Source of the DNA: Paragonimus westermani
Taxonomy: Eukaryota; Platyhelminthes; Trematoda; Plagiorchiida; Troglotrematidae
Assembly (NCBI GenBank): GCA_008508345.1
Contig: QNGE01002674.1
Coordinates: forward strand, 1-64,000
Length of the DNA stretch: 64,000 bases
Reading direction: 5' to 3'
Part shown: one piece after another, positions 46,851-55,640 of the stretch
Position numbering within the stretch: position 1 is the first letter of the stretch
Layout: every line of letters starts with the position of its first letter
Translations under genes and position numbers: made by a program
The notes under the pieces: model-generated
Database searches by the model: none
Told to the model about the DNA's origin: nothing
Seen by the model: only the letters and a program-made list of their open reading frames with translations

Positions 46851-46858
46851 ACAATAGG
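46851..46858 (+). repeat. Candidate target-site duplication, right
   Basis: Second copy of ACAATAGG; RTE-like coding resumes directly after it. Confidence 0.45.
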
Positions 46859-46859
46859 G

Positions 46860-48079
46860 GATAGCAGGCAGGGTTTCACCCTGGACGAGGATATATAGAT
46901 CACATTTTTACTCTTCGTTAAATTCTGGAGCAGTGTCATGTGTACTGCCGGCCAACAATCGCCGTATTTTTTTACTATGAAGGTGCGTTTGATTCGGTGA
47001 ATCGACCTACGCTTTTACATTCAAACACAAGGGTGTACCGGTCAAACATTTGAAAGTGCTGTTGGCGCTTTATTCCCATACTTCAACTCTGGTTAGGGTT
47101 TACGGTGGACTATCTAACGGTTTCAGCATATGAAGCGGTATTCGCCAAAGCTATCCGTTTTCACCATTTTTGTTCGATTGTTTTATAGGCGAAATAATGG
47201 AGCATCCTGATATGAACCTTCTGCATAGTGGAAGACTGACTGATCTTGATTATGTTAACGACAGTGTGGCTACTTGACAACTTTCAAACTGTAGAGGCAA
47301 TGGTGGGCACTATTTCGCGTTCTGCCCAATAACTTTGGAACGCGCTCTGAAGCCTCGAAATACAAAGTTCTTCCGTCAGGTGGTTGTGATTAGGTAGATT
47401 TAATGTTGGGCAATGAAGTCATGGGGGTTGTTGATCGGTTTGTATGCATGGTAAACTGCCTGAGTGACGATGGAGGTGTAGGGAATGAAACAGAAGCGCG
47501 CATCTTCAAGGCTAAGGCGGCGTTTGCTAATCTGGGACACCTATGACGACAGAGAGGTATCTCTCTAAAGCTTAGGGGTTGCATGTATCATACAACAGTG
47601 AGGACAGTATTGCTTTTTTGCATCGGAAAATGGCTGTTAAGGGTAGAATACGTGAGCCACCTACAGGTAGTTGACCACTAATGTCTGCGTTTACTCACTG
47701 GTATAAGATGGCACCAGCTAGTAACCAACAAAGAGATTGAGAAGCGGGTGCTTGGTTCTGATTGTCACATGTGTTTATTGCCCATTCCTTACATTTGCAC
47801 AGACTTGGATGGTTAAGTCATATTTTAAGGATGCCAGTTAGTCGTCTGCCACACCGAACACTCTTTGTCTACGCTGCGGCCGACTAGTGTGTCGATAATC
47901 TAGCATATAAAAATAAAGTCGTTCACCAATGGGTTGTCTGCTGTAGGCGGGTTCGTCTCCCGGGTTGAGGTCCTTGCGACTCACATAGTCGTTGGTTTGA
48001 GACGTTGGATGGGATAGCGGCTAACCAAGCTCAGTGGCGTGAATTTTGTCGTTGCTTGACCGAATTGTCTATCAAATGA
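46860..48079 (+). pseudogene. RTE-like non-LTR RT, continued
   Basis: QAGFHPGRGYIDHIFTLR, GAFDSVNRPTLLH, then a heavily damaged palm, then ARIFKAKAAFANLGHL, GISLKLRGCMYHTTVRTVLL, HILRMPVSRLPHRTLF and finally RWFETLDGIAANQAQWREFC ending with a stop at about 48,077. These correspond to 'QAGFRPGRGCIDQIFTLRQ', 'GAFDSVxRxxL', 'ARIxKARAAFxNLRHLW', 'HVLRMPxxRLPxRxLF' and 'WLETLxxMAxNRxQWR'. About 50 residues expected between the two parts are missing, either lost before or during the PLE insertion. Confidence 0.85.
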
Positions 48080-48650
48080 GTGCGCCGAATAACGCGGGCA
48101 GTAAAAACTGTCTTACTAATGATTCCTTACTTTCACATACAGCCTGGCTGTTTGTTTGTAGGGTGCAGACACCTTGATGTTGAATGTTTGAATATAGACA
48201 TAGCTATTTTTTAGGTAGCTAAGCTCCTTTCTCTCCCCTTCTTTTTGTTTTTCTCTCTTCCTCTGCGGGGTTTGCTTTTTATCGTGGTCGTATGGTAGTT
48301 AGGTATCAGTGTGAATCACTGATGTATTGCTGTCTGGTGATGAATGTCAGAATGACTTTCTAAACGATCAACCTTGGCCCTATTCATGCAAAATCTGTCA
48401 GCAAATTCATAAAGCCCTAATAGCAAAACCGAGGGATTGTCGTCCGGATAACTGCTTACACTCTTACAACCGGTACAAGCTATGCTGTATGGGTTGATTT
48501 GGCATGGTTGGCGGACTGTGTTTAAGAGACCGTCTATCGGAACAGACCGGTAAATAATATTCGCAAATTTGACTTCCCTGCTCATCCTTCGTTCTGTTAA
48601 ACCTTTCGTTTTTAACGGTACAGCCATTTTATTTTACCACTTCCCTCATT
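48080..48650. repeat. RTE-like 3' tail and unassigned sequence
   Basis: A T/C-rich stretch at about 48,172-48,285 resembles 51,718-51,835 (shared GAATGTT...ATAG-TATTT start and CCCTTCTTTTTGTTTTTC-like run), suggesting a common 3' tail. The minus-strand frame 48,627-48,316 (103 residues) has no recognised motif. Confidence 0.45.
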
Positions 48651-48889
48651 GCCCATGTCTGCTTTTATTTCCGATCTTGGCTTTCTTAACAGTTCATCAT
48701 CAGTAGACATCTTCGCCGCGAGTTGGATTCGAACTATTGTCCAGGTTCTCATGAAGCATCTCTGATCTCTTTTCACCTCGCGGTGAGCATTGCTTACGAG
48801 CGAGAGATTACAGATGATAATTCCGTCGCATTTTATGTAAGCTCAATGGCGCATTGTTCTACGTGGTTGCTTCATAAAAGCGCGCACCA

Positions 48890-49041
48890 CAGTTCATTTC
48901 ATCAGGACAGCAAGAAGACATACATTGCGAGATGCAAGCCTTTCGTTTATTCTCATCAGTCGGTTACATAAAACATTCGGTTATTTAGATTAAGCGCGTA
49001 TCGTCAAAACAATAAAATGAACGAACTTCAATTGGTTGCAT
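48890..49041 (-). repeat. PLE terminal repeat, left inverted arm
   Basis: Reverse complement of 49,701-49,840 with few differences, flanking the plus-strand PLE frame. On the minus strand it holds CTGATGAG, AATAAAC, GAAAGGC and TTGCATC, the same hammerhead-like core as the right arm but with T changed to G in the short stem III, which breaks one pair. Confidence 0.8.
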
Positions 49042-49696
49042 GACCGACAGCCTACAGCCTGAGGAGGAGCTCTTAAAGAGTGTTCTGTTTGCGAATGGGT
49101 ACCCGGCCAAATTTATTGAAATTTATTGCAAGGAACGAGTGACTGCCTCCCAACCACAGTTTGTACCGAAAAAACAGGTTTTTATCAACCTTCCTTACAC
49201 AGGTGACCACAACGTTACCGATGTAAGTCGAAAGTTGAAATCGGTCATTGATCGCACATATCCCGCGGCGGAATTGCGCTTGTTACTCTCCACCCGTAGG
49301 ATGAGCCTTCACTGCCCCGATCGTTCTTCTTCGGAAAACTCTGCCTCTCACGTTATCTACCAGTTCACCTGCAGTTGCGGTGATTCATACATCGGCAGAA
49401 CGGACCGAAATTTACGACAGAGGAAGGCGGAGCACATTCCCAAGTGGCTAGTGCAAACAATGTTTCAAGGCGGGTCAGCACACCAAAACTCAAACAGAAA
49501 TCCGGCGTCTTCGATCGCCAAACCCCTAATCGCAACAAGTCATGTGGTTGACGCCGACACTTCGTTCACGGTCCTATTGCGCAATCGCGACCCTAGATTG
49601 TTAGCGTTCTCCGAGGCAATGTTGATCAAGCGTCACGCACTGGCCCTTTATTGGCAAAAGGTGTTGACGCAATCAATTTCGTTGCCATGGCAGTGA
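49040..49696 (+). mobile_element. Penelope-like element, RT tail and GIY-YIG endonuclease
   Basis: A 218-residue frame, open and unbroken. The N-terminal half (LLKSVLFANGYPAKFIEIYC, then VFINLPYTGDHNVTDVSRKL) is the region between RT thumb and endonuclease of PLEs. The GIY-YIG domain follows: FTCSCGDSYIGRTDRNLRQR with S-Y-I-G, the Arg at +6 and a second Arg, then KAEHIPKWL, HVVDADTSF and AFSEAMLIKR with the catalytic Glu. The RT palm is absent, so it is a 5'-truncated copy. It is flanked by inverted terminal repeats (48,890-49,041 and 49,701-49,840). Confidence 0.9.
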
Positions 49697-49700
49697 AACC

Positions 49701-49840
49701 TGATTGCAACCAAGTGAAGTTCGTTCAGTTCATTGTTTTGATGCTACGCGTTACCGAATGTTTTATGTAACCGACTGATGAGAATAAACGAAATGCTTGC
49801 ATCTCGCAATGTATGTCTTCTTGCTGTCCTGATGAACTGG
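49701..49840 (+). repeat. PLE terminal repeat, right inverted arm, with hammerhead-like core
   Basis: Pairs with 48,890-49,041. Contains CTGATGA (49,775-49,781), G...C flanking AATAAA, GAAA (49,790-49,793) and ATG-CTTG-CAT as a short stem III whose A-U closing pair is followed by C (49,803), the expected cleavage base. Next to it CGA/TCG can form the base of stem I. Stem II has only the single G-C pair, which is unusual and may mean a decayed ribozyme. A second CTGATGA lies at 49,829. Confidence 0.65.
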
Positions 49841-49849
49841 ATAAAGGGA

Positions 49850-50190
49850 ACTCAGTGTTTCAAACTTCGCTTGTCGGTCTTCTTGAGGACGTTCCGTATG
49901 GATGTGACCTCATAAGAGCGCCGCCTAATTGTAGTGGTTCTTTTCTGAACAGGCCGGCGGAAAAGTGTTTCAAGTGATGTTCATGCACTCTATCCGACAG
50001 CCGCCTGGTAGTAAGAGCAAACAAATGAGTACACACAATAATTGGTTGTAAAACGTGATGGTTTGCCTTTGAGTTGTCACATGATAACGGGTTTTGAACG
50101 GGAACTGACGCACAGTTGGGCGGTAAGGTAGGCTGTTTCGACTGACTTTCTCAGGTTTCTTGAGGTAATTTCAGTCATGAGATCTCCATT
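49850..50190 (-). pseudogene. Second Penelope-like endonuclease fragment, opposite strand
   Basis: Minus-strand translation gives RSKPVI, QLKGKPSRFTTNYCVYSFVC, then after a frameshift TTRRLSDRVHEHHLKHFSAG, the GIY-YIG domain's first strand and 'TTRRLSxRVxEHxxxHF' helix. The tyrosine-glycine part lies at the frameshift. It is tail to tail with the plus-strand PLE at 49,040-49,696. Confidence 0.7.
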
Positions 50191-50689
50191 GAAAAGAAGA
50201 CTAACAAGCGCAAGTATTTTATTCACAGAGGGTGTAATAAGAAACTTGCATTTATTAGTCTTCGATCTGTTTAGTGATAGCAGTCTCCTTATAGTTGGTT
50301 AATATGGTAAACCCTCAACTTCAGTGTGCCTAATGTTTGTTATGCTATTGTCAATGCAGTATTCCAACTAGATCCTATTTCCATCCAAAAGAAAGGCATA
50401 TTTGAGTGTTGCTGCTAAATAAAGGCTAAACGGACAGCATCGCCTCATCAGTAATAACACAAAAATCGTTGGTGGTCAATCCATACGACTGTGTTCATCT
50501 ATGTGTGCCTGCGTAAAACGACATCCCCAGTACACGTTTCGCAGAGCCAAACGCCTTATGATTTGCCTACGAAGGATATGCAACATTTGTTAAGTTTAGG
50601 GTGTTTCTCTACACAAAACGAGTGACAAACGCTTTGTCACGTGTACTGCGACCGGTAAGAAGATTAAAGGGCTTTCCATTTGTGTGGCC
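50191..50689. other. Unassigned stretch
   Basis: May hold the rest of the minus-strand PLE, but no RT motif was read. Confidence 0.4.
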
Positions 50690-50890
50690 CTTCCACATTT
50701 CTTTTGATACCTTGGCAAGCAGTTGGACTACAATCTGTAGCTTATTTACGGGTCATGGGTTCGACTCACCAGCGTGCATGGTGCTGATGAGACCCAACTA
50801 GGTCGAAACGGCTGTTGACCATTTCACTGGTGGTTACTAGAATCAGCTCTTTTCAAAAATCCTTTCTGTGGCCGTTGTCTGCGCATTTGC
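50690..50890 (+). repeat. tRNA-derived repeat with hammerhead (family 1, copy C)
   Basis: tRNA-like head with B-box GGGTTCGACTC at about 50,757-50,768. The hammerhead-like part is 50,778-50,822: ATGGT (stem I), CTGATGA (50,784-50,790), GACC/GGTC stem II with loop CAACTA, GAAA (50,805-50,808), stem III AC/GT with loop GGCT, U at the cleavage position, and ACCAT closing stem I. One pair next to the core is mismatched (G-G). Core bases are intact, unlike copy B. Homology to copy B continues beyond (GACCATTTCACTGGTGGT versus CACCATTTTGCTTGTGGT). Confidence 0.75.
50778..50822 (+). ncRNA. Hammerhead ribozyme, type I, slightly degenerate
   Basis: Has CUGAUGA, a 4-bp stem II, GAAA and a minimal stem III. 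The cleavage triplet reads G-U-U; the hammerhead rule is N-U-H, so U is allowed but weak. A G-G mismatch at the base of stem I probably lowers activity. Prediction by eye only. Confidence 0.6.
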
Positions 50891-51307
50891 AGACCAACCA
50901 TAAAACGATCGATCAGTTTCATTCTACAAGCGAAAGGAAGCGTAACGGCTGGGAAAACTAAGTTGTGATATTATTTTCTCTCCTTACCCGCATCTCGGCG
51001 AGCAGATGATGGTGATCACTTTGTGATGAATTTAAATCATGTCACTCTCCTCATCGGATTTCGTTGACGTTATTACTTCGTTCGCTTGAATCATAACGTC
51101 TATGAGGTTGATCAGAAGGTACTGTAGCTTGGGTGGCCGCTTACCGCAACAGTGACAAAACACCATAGAAGTAGAAATAAAGGAGAATTGGTAAAAACAT
51201 GGTTAGGTGTAAAAAAAATGTTAGAAGGCGCATCTCATAAGGAAACAGCCGGGACGCAACACGCCATATTGATCGATCGACCCAGTCCGGATTTCGTGGT
51301 CCCACTC
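50891..51307. other. Unassigned stretch
   Basis: The phrase TGATCAGAAGGTACTGT near 51,110 also occurs near 41,410, so a further short shared repeat lies here, but its extent is unclear. Confidence 0.4.
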
Positions 51308-51555
51308 ATCCAATCAGATTGCAACCGTGCCGTCGAACGGCTATGACCTATCTGGACTGTTTTCTCGCGTTGCTTTCTGATGCCCCCTGTAACGTGATTT
51401 GTTCTAACGGCCTGGCTGCCATATATGATCGTTTCATCGGATTCGCTGTGTCTGGCTGACATGGAATCGTCTCATTTGATTTGCTTCGCATCTTGACGGC
51501 CATGTATGGCACTCCTTTCGTCTTATAAGTTAAGAGCCTCTGCGGCCTGGTTTTG
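51308..51555 (+). repeat. Interspersed repeat family F, copy 2
   Basis: Partner of 12,645-12,855. Here it is not next to any Gypsy pol, so it can stand alone (solo LTR or short element). The T/C-rich tail at 51,718-51,835 follows within 170 bp. Confidence 0.7.
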
Positions 51556-51952
51556 ATTCGTTCTCCCAATAAACGGTGTTGCCACGCCTGTCCTCTTTCT
51601 CGCTTTTTTGCCATTTGATTGAGAGCGTAACAAAAGGAACGACTCAATAAACTGGAAATGATATGAATGCACATAAGGCTCACTTTCACTTGTAGCCCGC
51701 TTGTTTTTTTCAAGGTCCACACACTTCCATGTAGAATGTTGATGTATTGACGTAGTTATTTGTGGTCCGGTCCCGTCTTCTCCCTTTCTTTTCTTCTCCT
51801 TTTTCTTGATCGGGGCTTGCTTCTTTTCTCATGATTGTGCAACATTTAAGCGTCAGCAAGGATTACCGATGTTTTCAAGTTGACCATCACTCACATTTGA
51901 TCGCAGCGTTCGCATTCAGATAGACTTTCCAGCTAGCCTCTTTCGAAAAGAA

Positions 51953-51997
51953 GCACTAGACTCGAGTTTCGCTCTCATTAGAGCTCGTCAGTAGTGC
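51953..51997 (-). ncRNA. Hammerhead ribozyme, type I, complete core
   Basis: Minus-strand order: GCACTA, CTGACGA, GCTCT-AATG-AGAGC, GAAA, CTCGAGT, C, TAGTGC. Stem I GCACTA/TAGTGC is 6 of 6 paired; stem II GCTCT/AGAGC is 5 of 5; the core C-U-G-A-N-G-A and G-A-A-A are exact (variable position is C); A15.1 pairs with U16.1, stem III is minimal (AC/GU around UCGA, or three pairs), and the cleavage triplet is GUC. Minimal stem III is typical of retroelement-borne hammerheads and often implies dimeric cleavage. It self-cleaves RNA, probably processing multimeric transcripts. Confidence 0.9.
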
Positions 51998-52001
51998 ATA
52001 T

Positions 52002-52078
52002 CCTTGCCACGGCCGGGATTTGAACTCCGGACATTCCAATCATGAGGCAACCGTGTTAACCACTGCGCCATTGACCTC
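52002..52078 (-). promoter_or_regulatory. tRNA-like pol III promoter of hammerhead repeat
   Basis: Minus strand: A-box TGGCGCAGTGG at 52,060-52,070 and B-box GGAGTTCAAATCC at 52,016-52,028, about 32 bp apart, as in tRNA genes. CCGG/CCGG flank the B-box as a T-stem. It ends five bases before the hammerhead, so a transcript from this internal promoter would contain the ribozyme. The overall cloverleaf is imperfect, so a working tRNA is unlikely. Confidence 0.8.
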
Positions 52079-52273
52079 ACATTAGGCACGACCGAATCAT
52101 CAAATCTGAACGCTCAACCACTCTCGCTTGTGAGCAATGATCAGGTTGCCCGATCGTCTCGAGAGGAGACACAGTTACTGCCTGTTAACTCCAATCGATA
52201 ACCCCGCGATTAGGACTTCCGAGACAGGTCGAGATCACAGAACTCATTAAACCTGCAAGGCGATATTTTAGAT

Positions 52274-52380
52274 TACTGATGAGTAGTCGGGGATTTGGTT
52301 TATTTTCAAGTTGACCATCACTCACATATGATCGCAGCGTTCGTATTCAGATAAACCAAATCCTCGACTACTCATCAGTG
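52274..52380. repeat. 29-bp inverted repeat around monomer tail copy
   Basis: 52,274-52,302 and 52,352-52,380 pair over 29 bp with two mismatches (ACTGATGAGTAGTCG...). The 49-bp spacer is the second copy of the family A tail (compare 51,872-51,923). The arms include CTGATGAG but no GAAA follows, so they are not a ribozyme as they stand. Confidence 0.8.
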
Positions 52381-52477
52381 ATTACCTATGTGTTTGTCTT
52401 CGTTGCTGTTGATTATACTGGTGAGGTACGCTGTTGTCTGCAACACACTGTCATTGCGAACAGTGTTTCTCAGCGGC

Positions 52478-52830
52478 GATTTGAGCAATCGAGAATACTC
52501 CAATCGATTAAGCAACGTCCACACATTTGACTCAAGGGAATAGTTAGTGTCTTTATATTTCGTGATCCCTTTGTTGCCTGACCACCACGCGGTTTTATCC
52601 GTGTGTTATTGGTCTCAGTGAACAGCACAACAGGTGACATGCGGACTACGCGGTCCGACCATCACAGGTTGTGCAGCGTGATTAGGTGTCCAATTGGTCG
52701 GGCATCCTGGGCGTTCCGTAATACCCGTTGGCATATGGCCATATGGTTCACGCGACTAACCCCCTTGTTGTGGGCCAATTGGCGGAGACAGTGTTTGATG
52801 CACTGCGTGAGTGACACGTGTTAGACAGAC
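52478..52830 (+). repeat. Interspersed repeat family B, copy 2
   Basis: Partner of 41,580-41,930. Its head lies 100 bp downstream of the inverted repeat that ends the hammerhead monomer region. Confidence 0.7.
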
Positions 52831-53410
52831 GATCACATTTCCCAACCTAGCGTAAATCTGTTTGAGTTTTGACCTAGGGCTTTATAACTTGACAATGAAA
52901 TAACGGTGAGATGTTTACTCCCAGAGTAATCCAAAGGGTCATTTCAATTAGTGTGCAAATGAGAATATCCGACTCACTAGCAGAGTAAGCTCGGGCTCTG
53001 TGTTGCCCACGTGCAACGCAAACAAGTTGATCGTCACAGTCAAAACGTTATAAAGCAGATCCGGCTTAACGGCTGTTTTACGCCGAAACATGCAGGTAAT
53101 GGGCGTTTGCGATATTTTGAAGGTCAATGGAGTCTGCAGTATTCTATAGACTTTCGTTACGGTTGTCAGAACTGTAATGTGTAAGTTGATACCTAATTCA
53201 AGTGGTCTAATAAGTCAGTCTACTCGTGGACTAAGCTCGCGGCTCGGCCATCTGTTCAACTCTGGTTACCGTTTGCCGCAACACAGCACAAGAAAATCTT
53301 TAGTTTCATCGGTTATAATGGTTATTTTCATATCACTGACTTAATGGGATTCTCACTTCTCCAGCTGATTGTGAACAAAAAAGTTCACAGAGTGTAGCTT
53401 CGCGAAAGCG
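52831..53410. other. Unassigned stretch
   Basis: Left flank of the PLE insertion. No motif recognised. Confidence 0.4.
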
Positions 53411-53422
53411 TACACTAGTTTT
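53411..53422 (+). repeat. Target-site duplication of PLE, left copy
   Basis: TACACTAGTTTT occurs here and at 55,193-55,204, exactly outside the two ends of the inverted-repeat PLE. Confidence 0.7.
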
Positions 53423-53535
53423 TGATAAACAGATTGAGAGTAAAAACGTTACGAGCAAGTTGTATTACTCTACGTTTCAACCACCTCGGGTGGCCTTCCT
53501 CACGAGTGTTGTAATCAAAATCACAATGACAGAGG

Positions 53536-54051
53536 TCACATGAGATTTGCCGTGGTTAGGTCAGTTTGTGCTGCACCTGACCGGATTGGTCTAATCCTTT
53601 GCCCATTAAGTGGGGGCGAGACAGATGTAGATAAGACCCGTCCGTGTCTGGTGCTGTTTATCCATCCACGTAACACAGCAGACAGGGGTTTGCTATCATT
53701 GCGATTAACACGAGCGTGCTGTGTGTAAATGATGAGAGCTTCAGCACAGCACCGCTCCGCATAAGAAGTTAGACCCTTGTGAATCACTCGAGCTTGATCA
53801 AAACCTACGTTTTGATCCTCTGACAGTGCATGTAGTGCAATGTCCGAATCCTTCTCTAGCTTCTAAAGTTGATAGGCATGTTTAGGAGGAAACCTTGTGC
53901 GCCTCTTGTGTTCGGCAACACGTACTTTCAGTTGTCTACTTGTCTCTCCAATGTAGCTGACATTGCAGTCACCTCATTTGATTTCGTGAACGCAGTCTGT
54001 CTGGTCGCCCATAGAAATTGGATCCTTAGGATGTGTTACCAGTCATTCTAA
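53536..54051 (-). pseudogene. PLE GIY-YIG endonuclease, inverted arm copy
   Basis: Minus-strand copy of the endonuclease half read at 54,500-55,013. The GIY-YIG start (CNVSYIGETSRQLKVRVAEH) and the downstream AEALIIYTQHARVNRN lie in the same order. It lacks the upstream RT-tail region that the plus-strand copy has in the spacer, so it cannot make a full domain. Confidence 0.8.
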
Positions 54052-54179
54052 GGTATCGTCTAACCGAAATACAGTCCGGATAGCGTACTCAGATAGAGTG
54101 GAGCGGATTTTTTCAAATGTTTGTTCACGATACGGTATTTGCACAATAGACTGAGATAATCCATTCTGGCCGTTATCTC

Positions 54180-55013
54180 AACTTCAACTCGACCCATCCA
54201 ATCGGTATGAAGAGAGCATTCATCAAATCACTCGTCAACAGAGCTAATGAGATCTGCATCATTGAGCTCTCCATAACGACAGAGATTTCTCATATCAAAG
54301 AAATGCTAGCGGCTAATCACCATCCGAACGCATTTACTGAGAAAACAATTAAGCGCGTGTCCACTTTGGAAGAAACCAAAACGACCAGAACTTTCAAGTC
54401 TACTGTGCAAATACCGTATCGTGAACAAACATTTGAAAAAATCCGCTCCACTCTATCTGAGTACGCTATCCGGACTGTATTTCGGTTAGACGATACCTTA
54501 GAATGACTGGTAACACATCCTAAGGATCCAATTTCTATGGGCGACCAGACAGACTGCGTTCACGAAATCAAATGAGGTGACTGCAATGTCAGCTACATTG
54601 GAGAGACAAGTAGACAACTGAAAGTACGTGTTGCCGAACACAAGAGGCGCACAAGGTTTCCTCCTAAACATGCCTATCAACTTTAGAAGCTAGAGAAGGA
54701 TTCGGACATTGCACTACATGCACTGTCAGAGGATCAAAACGTAGGTTTTGATCAAGCTCGAGTGATTCACAAGGGTCTAACTTCTTATGCGGAGCGGTGC
54801 TGTGCTGAAGCTCTCATCATTTACACACAGCACGCTCGTGTTAATCGCAATGATAGCAAACCCCTGTCTGCTGTGTTACGTGGATGGATAAACAGCACCA
54901 GACACGGACGGGTCTTATCTACATCTGTCTCGCCCCCACTTAATGGGCAAAGGATTAGACCAATCCGGTCAGGTGCAGCACAAACTGACCTAACCACGGC
55001 AAATCTCATGTGA
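54180..55013 (+). pseudogene. PLE RT tail and GIY-YIG endonuclease
   Basis: The frame 54,207-54,506 carries the RT tail (FIKSLVNRANEICII, IKEMLAANHHPNAFTEKTIK, and FKSTVQIPYREQTFEKIRST), ending at a stop near 54,504. Past it the GIY-YIG domain continues: GDCNVSYIGETSRQLKVRVA, then AEHKRR, HALSEDQNVGFDQARVIHKG and YAERCCAEALIIYTQH with the conserved Glu in the late helix. A few stops interrupt it. An RT palm is absent. The domain would nick DNA for target-primed reverse transcription. Confidence 0.9.
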
Positions 55014-55046
55014 CCTCTGTCATTGTGATTTTGATTACAACACTCG

Positions 55047-55125
55047 TGAGGAAGGCCACCCGAGGTGGTTGAAACGTAGAGTAATACAACTTGCTCGTAA
55101 CGTTTTTACTCTCAATCTGTTCATC
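55047..55125 (+). repeat. PLE terminus with hammerhead-like core
   Basis: TGAGGA, CCACC-CGA-GGTGG and GAAAC lie in the order seen at 20,908-20,939, but the base before TGAGGA is G here, so the essential C of the core is lost in this copy. After GAAAC, GTAGAG...CTCGTAACG could fold back on itself. The mirror copy is at 53,424-53,502 on the minus strand. Confidence 0.6.
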
Positions 55126-55192
55126 GATAACATGTTAACCACGACGCCCAAACTGTTCAATTTCGTTCGTACTAAATGTGGTGCGGATATCT

Positions 55193-55204
55193 TACACTAG
55201 TTTT
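55193..55204 (+). repeat. Target-site duplication of PLE, right copy
   Basis: Second copy of TACACTAGTTTT. Confidence 0.7.
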
Positions 55205-55640
55205 GTCTCAACAGATGTTATTTCGACGCCTGTTACACCAGCTAGTTGGTCTGATCAGGTTAGGAAGTGGATGCTTGCTAGTAAGTCAGGCACATTTGTA
55301 TGCCCACTCTTTAATGATGCATGGAGTTAAGCAATGTGGTTTCGTACTAAGGATGTCAGCCATTCATCTGCCACACCGGGGATTCGTTGTTTATTCTCCA
55401 GTCGAGCGACTTAATGTACAAGGTAGACAGCTTTCGATTTAGCTGGAAGAAATGAGAAGTAACTGCAGGTTAGTCACTTCAGGTCGTGTCCATACAGCGG
55501 ATTTGGGCCCTCGTGTCTAACGGTCTGTGTTTAGAGATGTTTGGGCAGATGACAGTTAATTAGGCCGATTGGCACAATTGTTGTTTTTTAGTCGAGTTGT
55601 GTGCGAAATGAGTATGTTTCCTAATGCGTAGCAGTCAGAG
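55205..55640 (+). pseudogene. RTE-like non-LTR RT C-terminus
   Basis: Frames read GFVLRMSAIHLPHRGFVVYS, like 'xxVLRMxxxRLPxRxLFxx', and then NVQGRQLSI followed after a stop by LEEMRSNCRLVTSGR, like 'RGGQxMTWxxxMKxxxxxLASVG'. It resembles 47,800-48,079. It starts immediately beside the PLE insertion, but the sequence left of the PLE did not show the upstream part. Confidence 0.55.

Larger units (their letters stand above)
51872..52302 (-). repeat. tRNA-derived hammerhead repeat monomer (family A)
   Basis: One 431-bp unit on the minus strand: upstream part, tRNA-like head at about 52,002-52,078, hammerhead ribozyme at 51,953-51,997, then a tail ending in the about 50-bp sequence 51,872-51,923. 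The same 50 bp recurs at 52,303-52,353, so the unit is bordered by direct repeats of its own tail, as in a tandem array. This layout parallels the schistosome Sm-alpha family (pol III promoter plus hammerhead), which is established knowledge. A diverged tail and core copy lies at 58,171-58,285. Confidence 0.8.
53424..55192 (+). mobile_element. Penelope-like element with 729-bp inverted repeat
   Basis: Arms 53,424-54,152 and 54,397-55,125 are reverse complements; three conceptual frames in one arm recur identically in the other, and the only mismatches seen are at the tips. The 244-bp spacer and a 67-bp right extension are single copy. The right extension is homologous to the PLE terminus at 20,788. 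Both ends meet the 12-bp direct repeat TACACTAGTTTT. Established knowledge: PLEs are often 5'-truncated and flanked by partial, directly or invertedly placed copies. Here almost the whole endonuclease half is doubled in opposite orientation. Confidence 0.85.

Noticed and set aside
52274..52380. Second hammerhead in the 29-bp inverted repeat
   Set aside because: CTGATGAG is present, but GAAA and a stem III are missing.
53424..55125. Inverted repeat as a pure assembly artefact
   Set aside because: Single-copy spacer, asymmetric right end and a 12-bp direct repeat outside both ends fit an integrated element better; reads are still needed to settle it.
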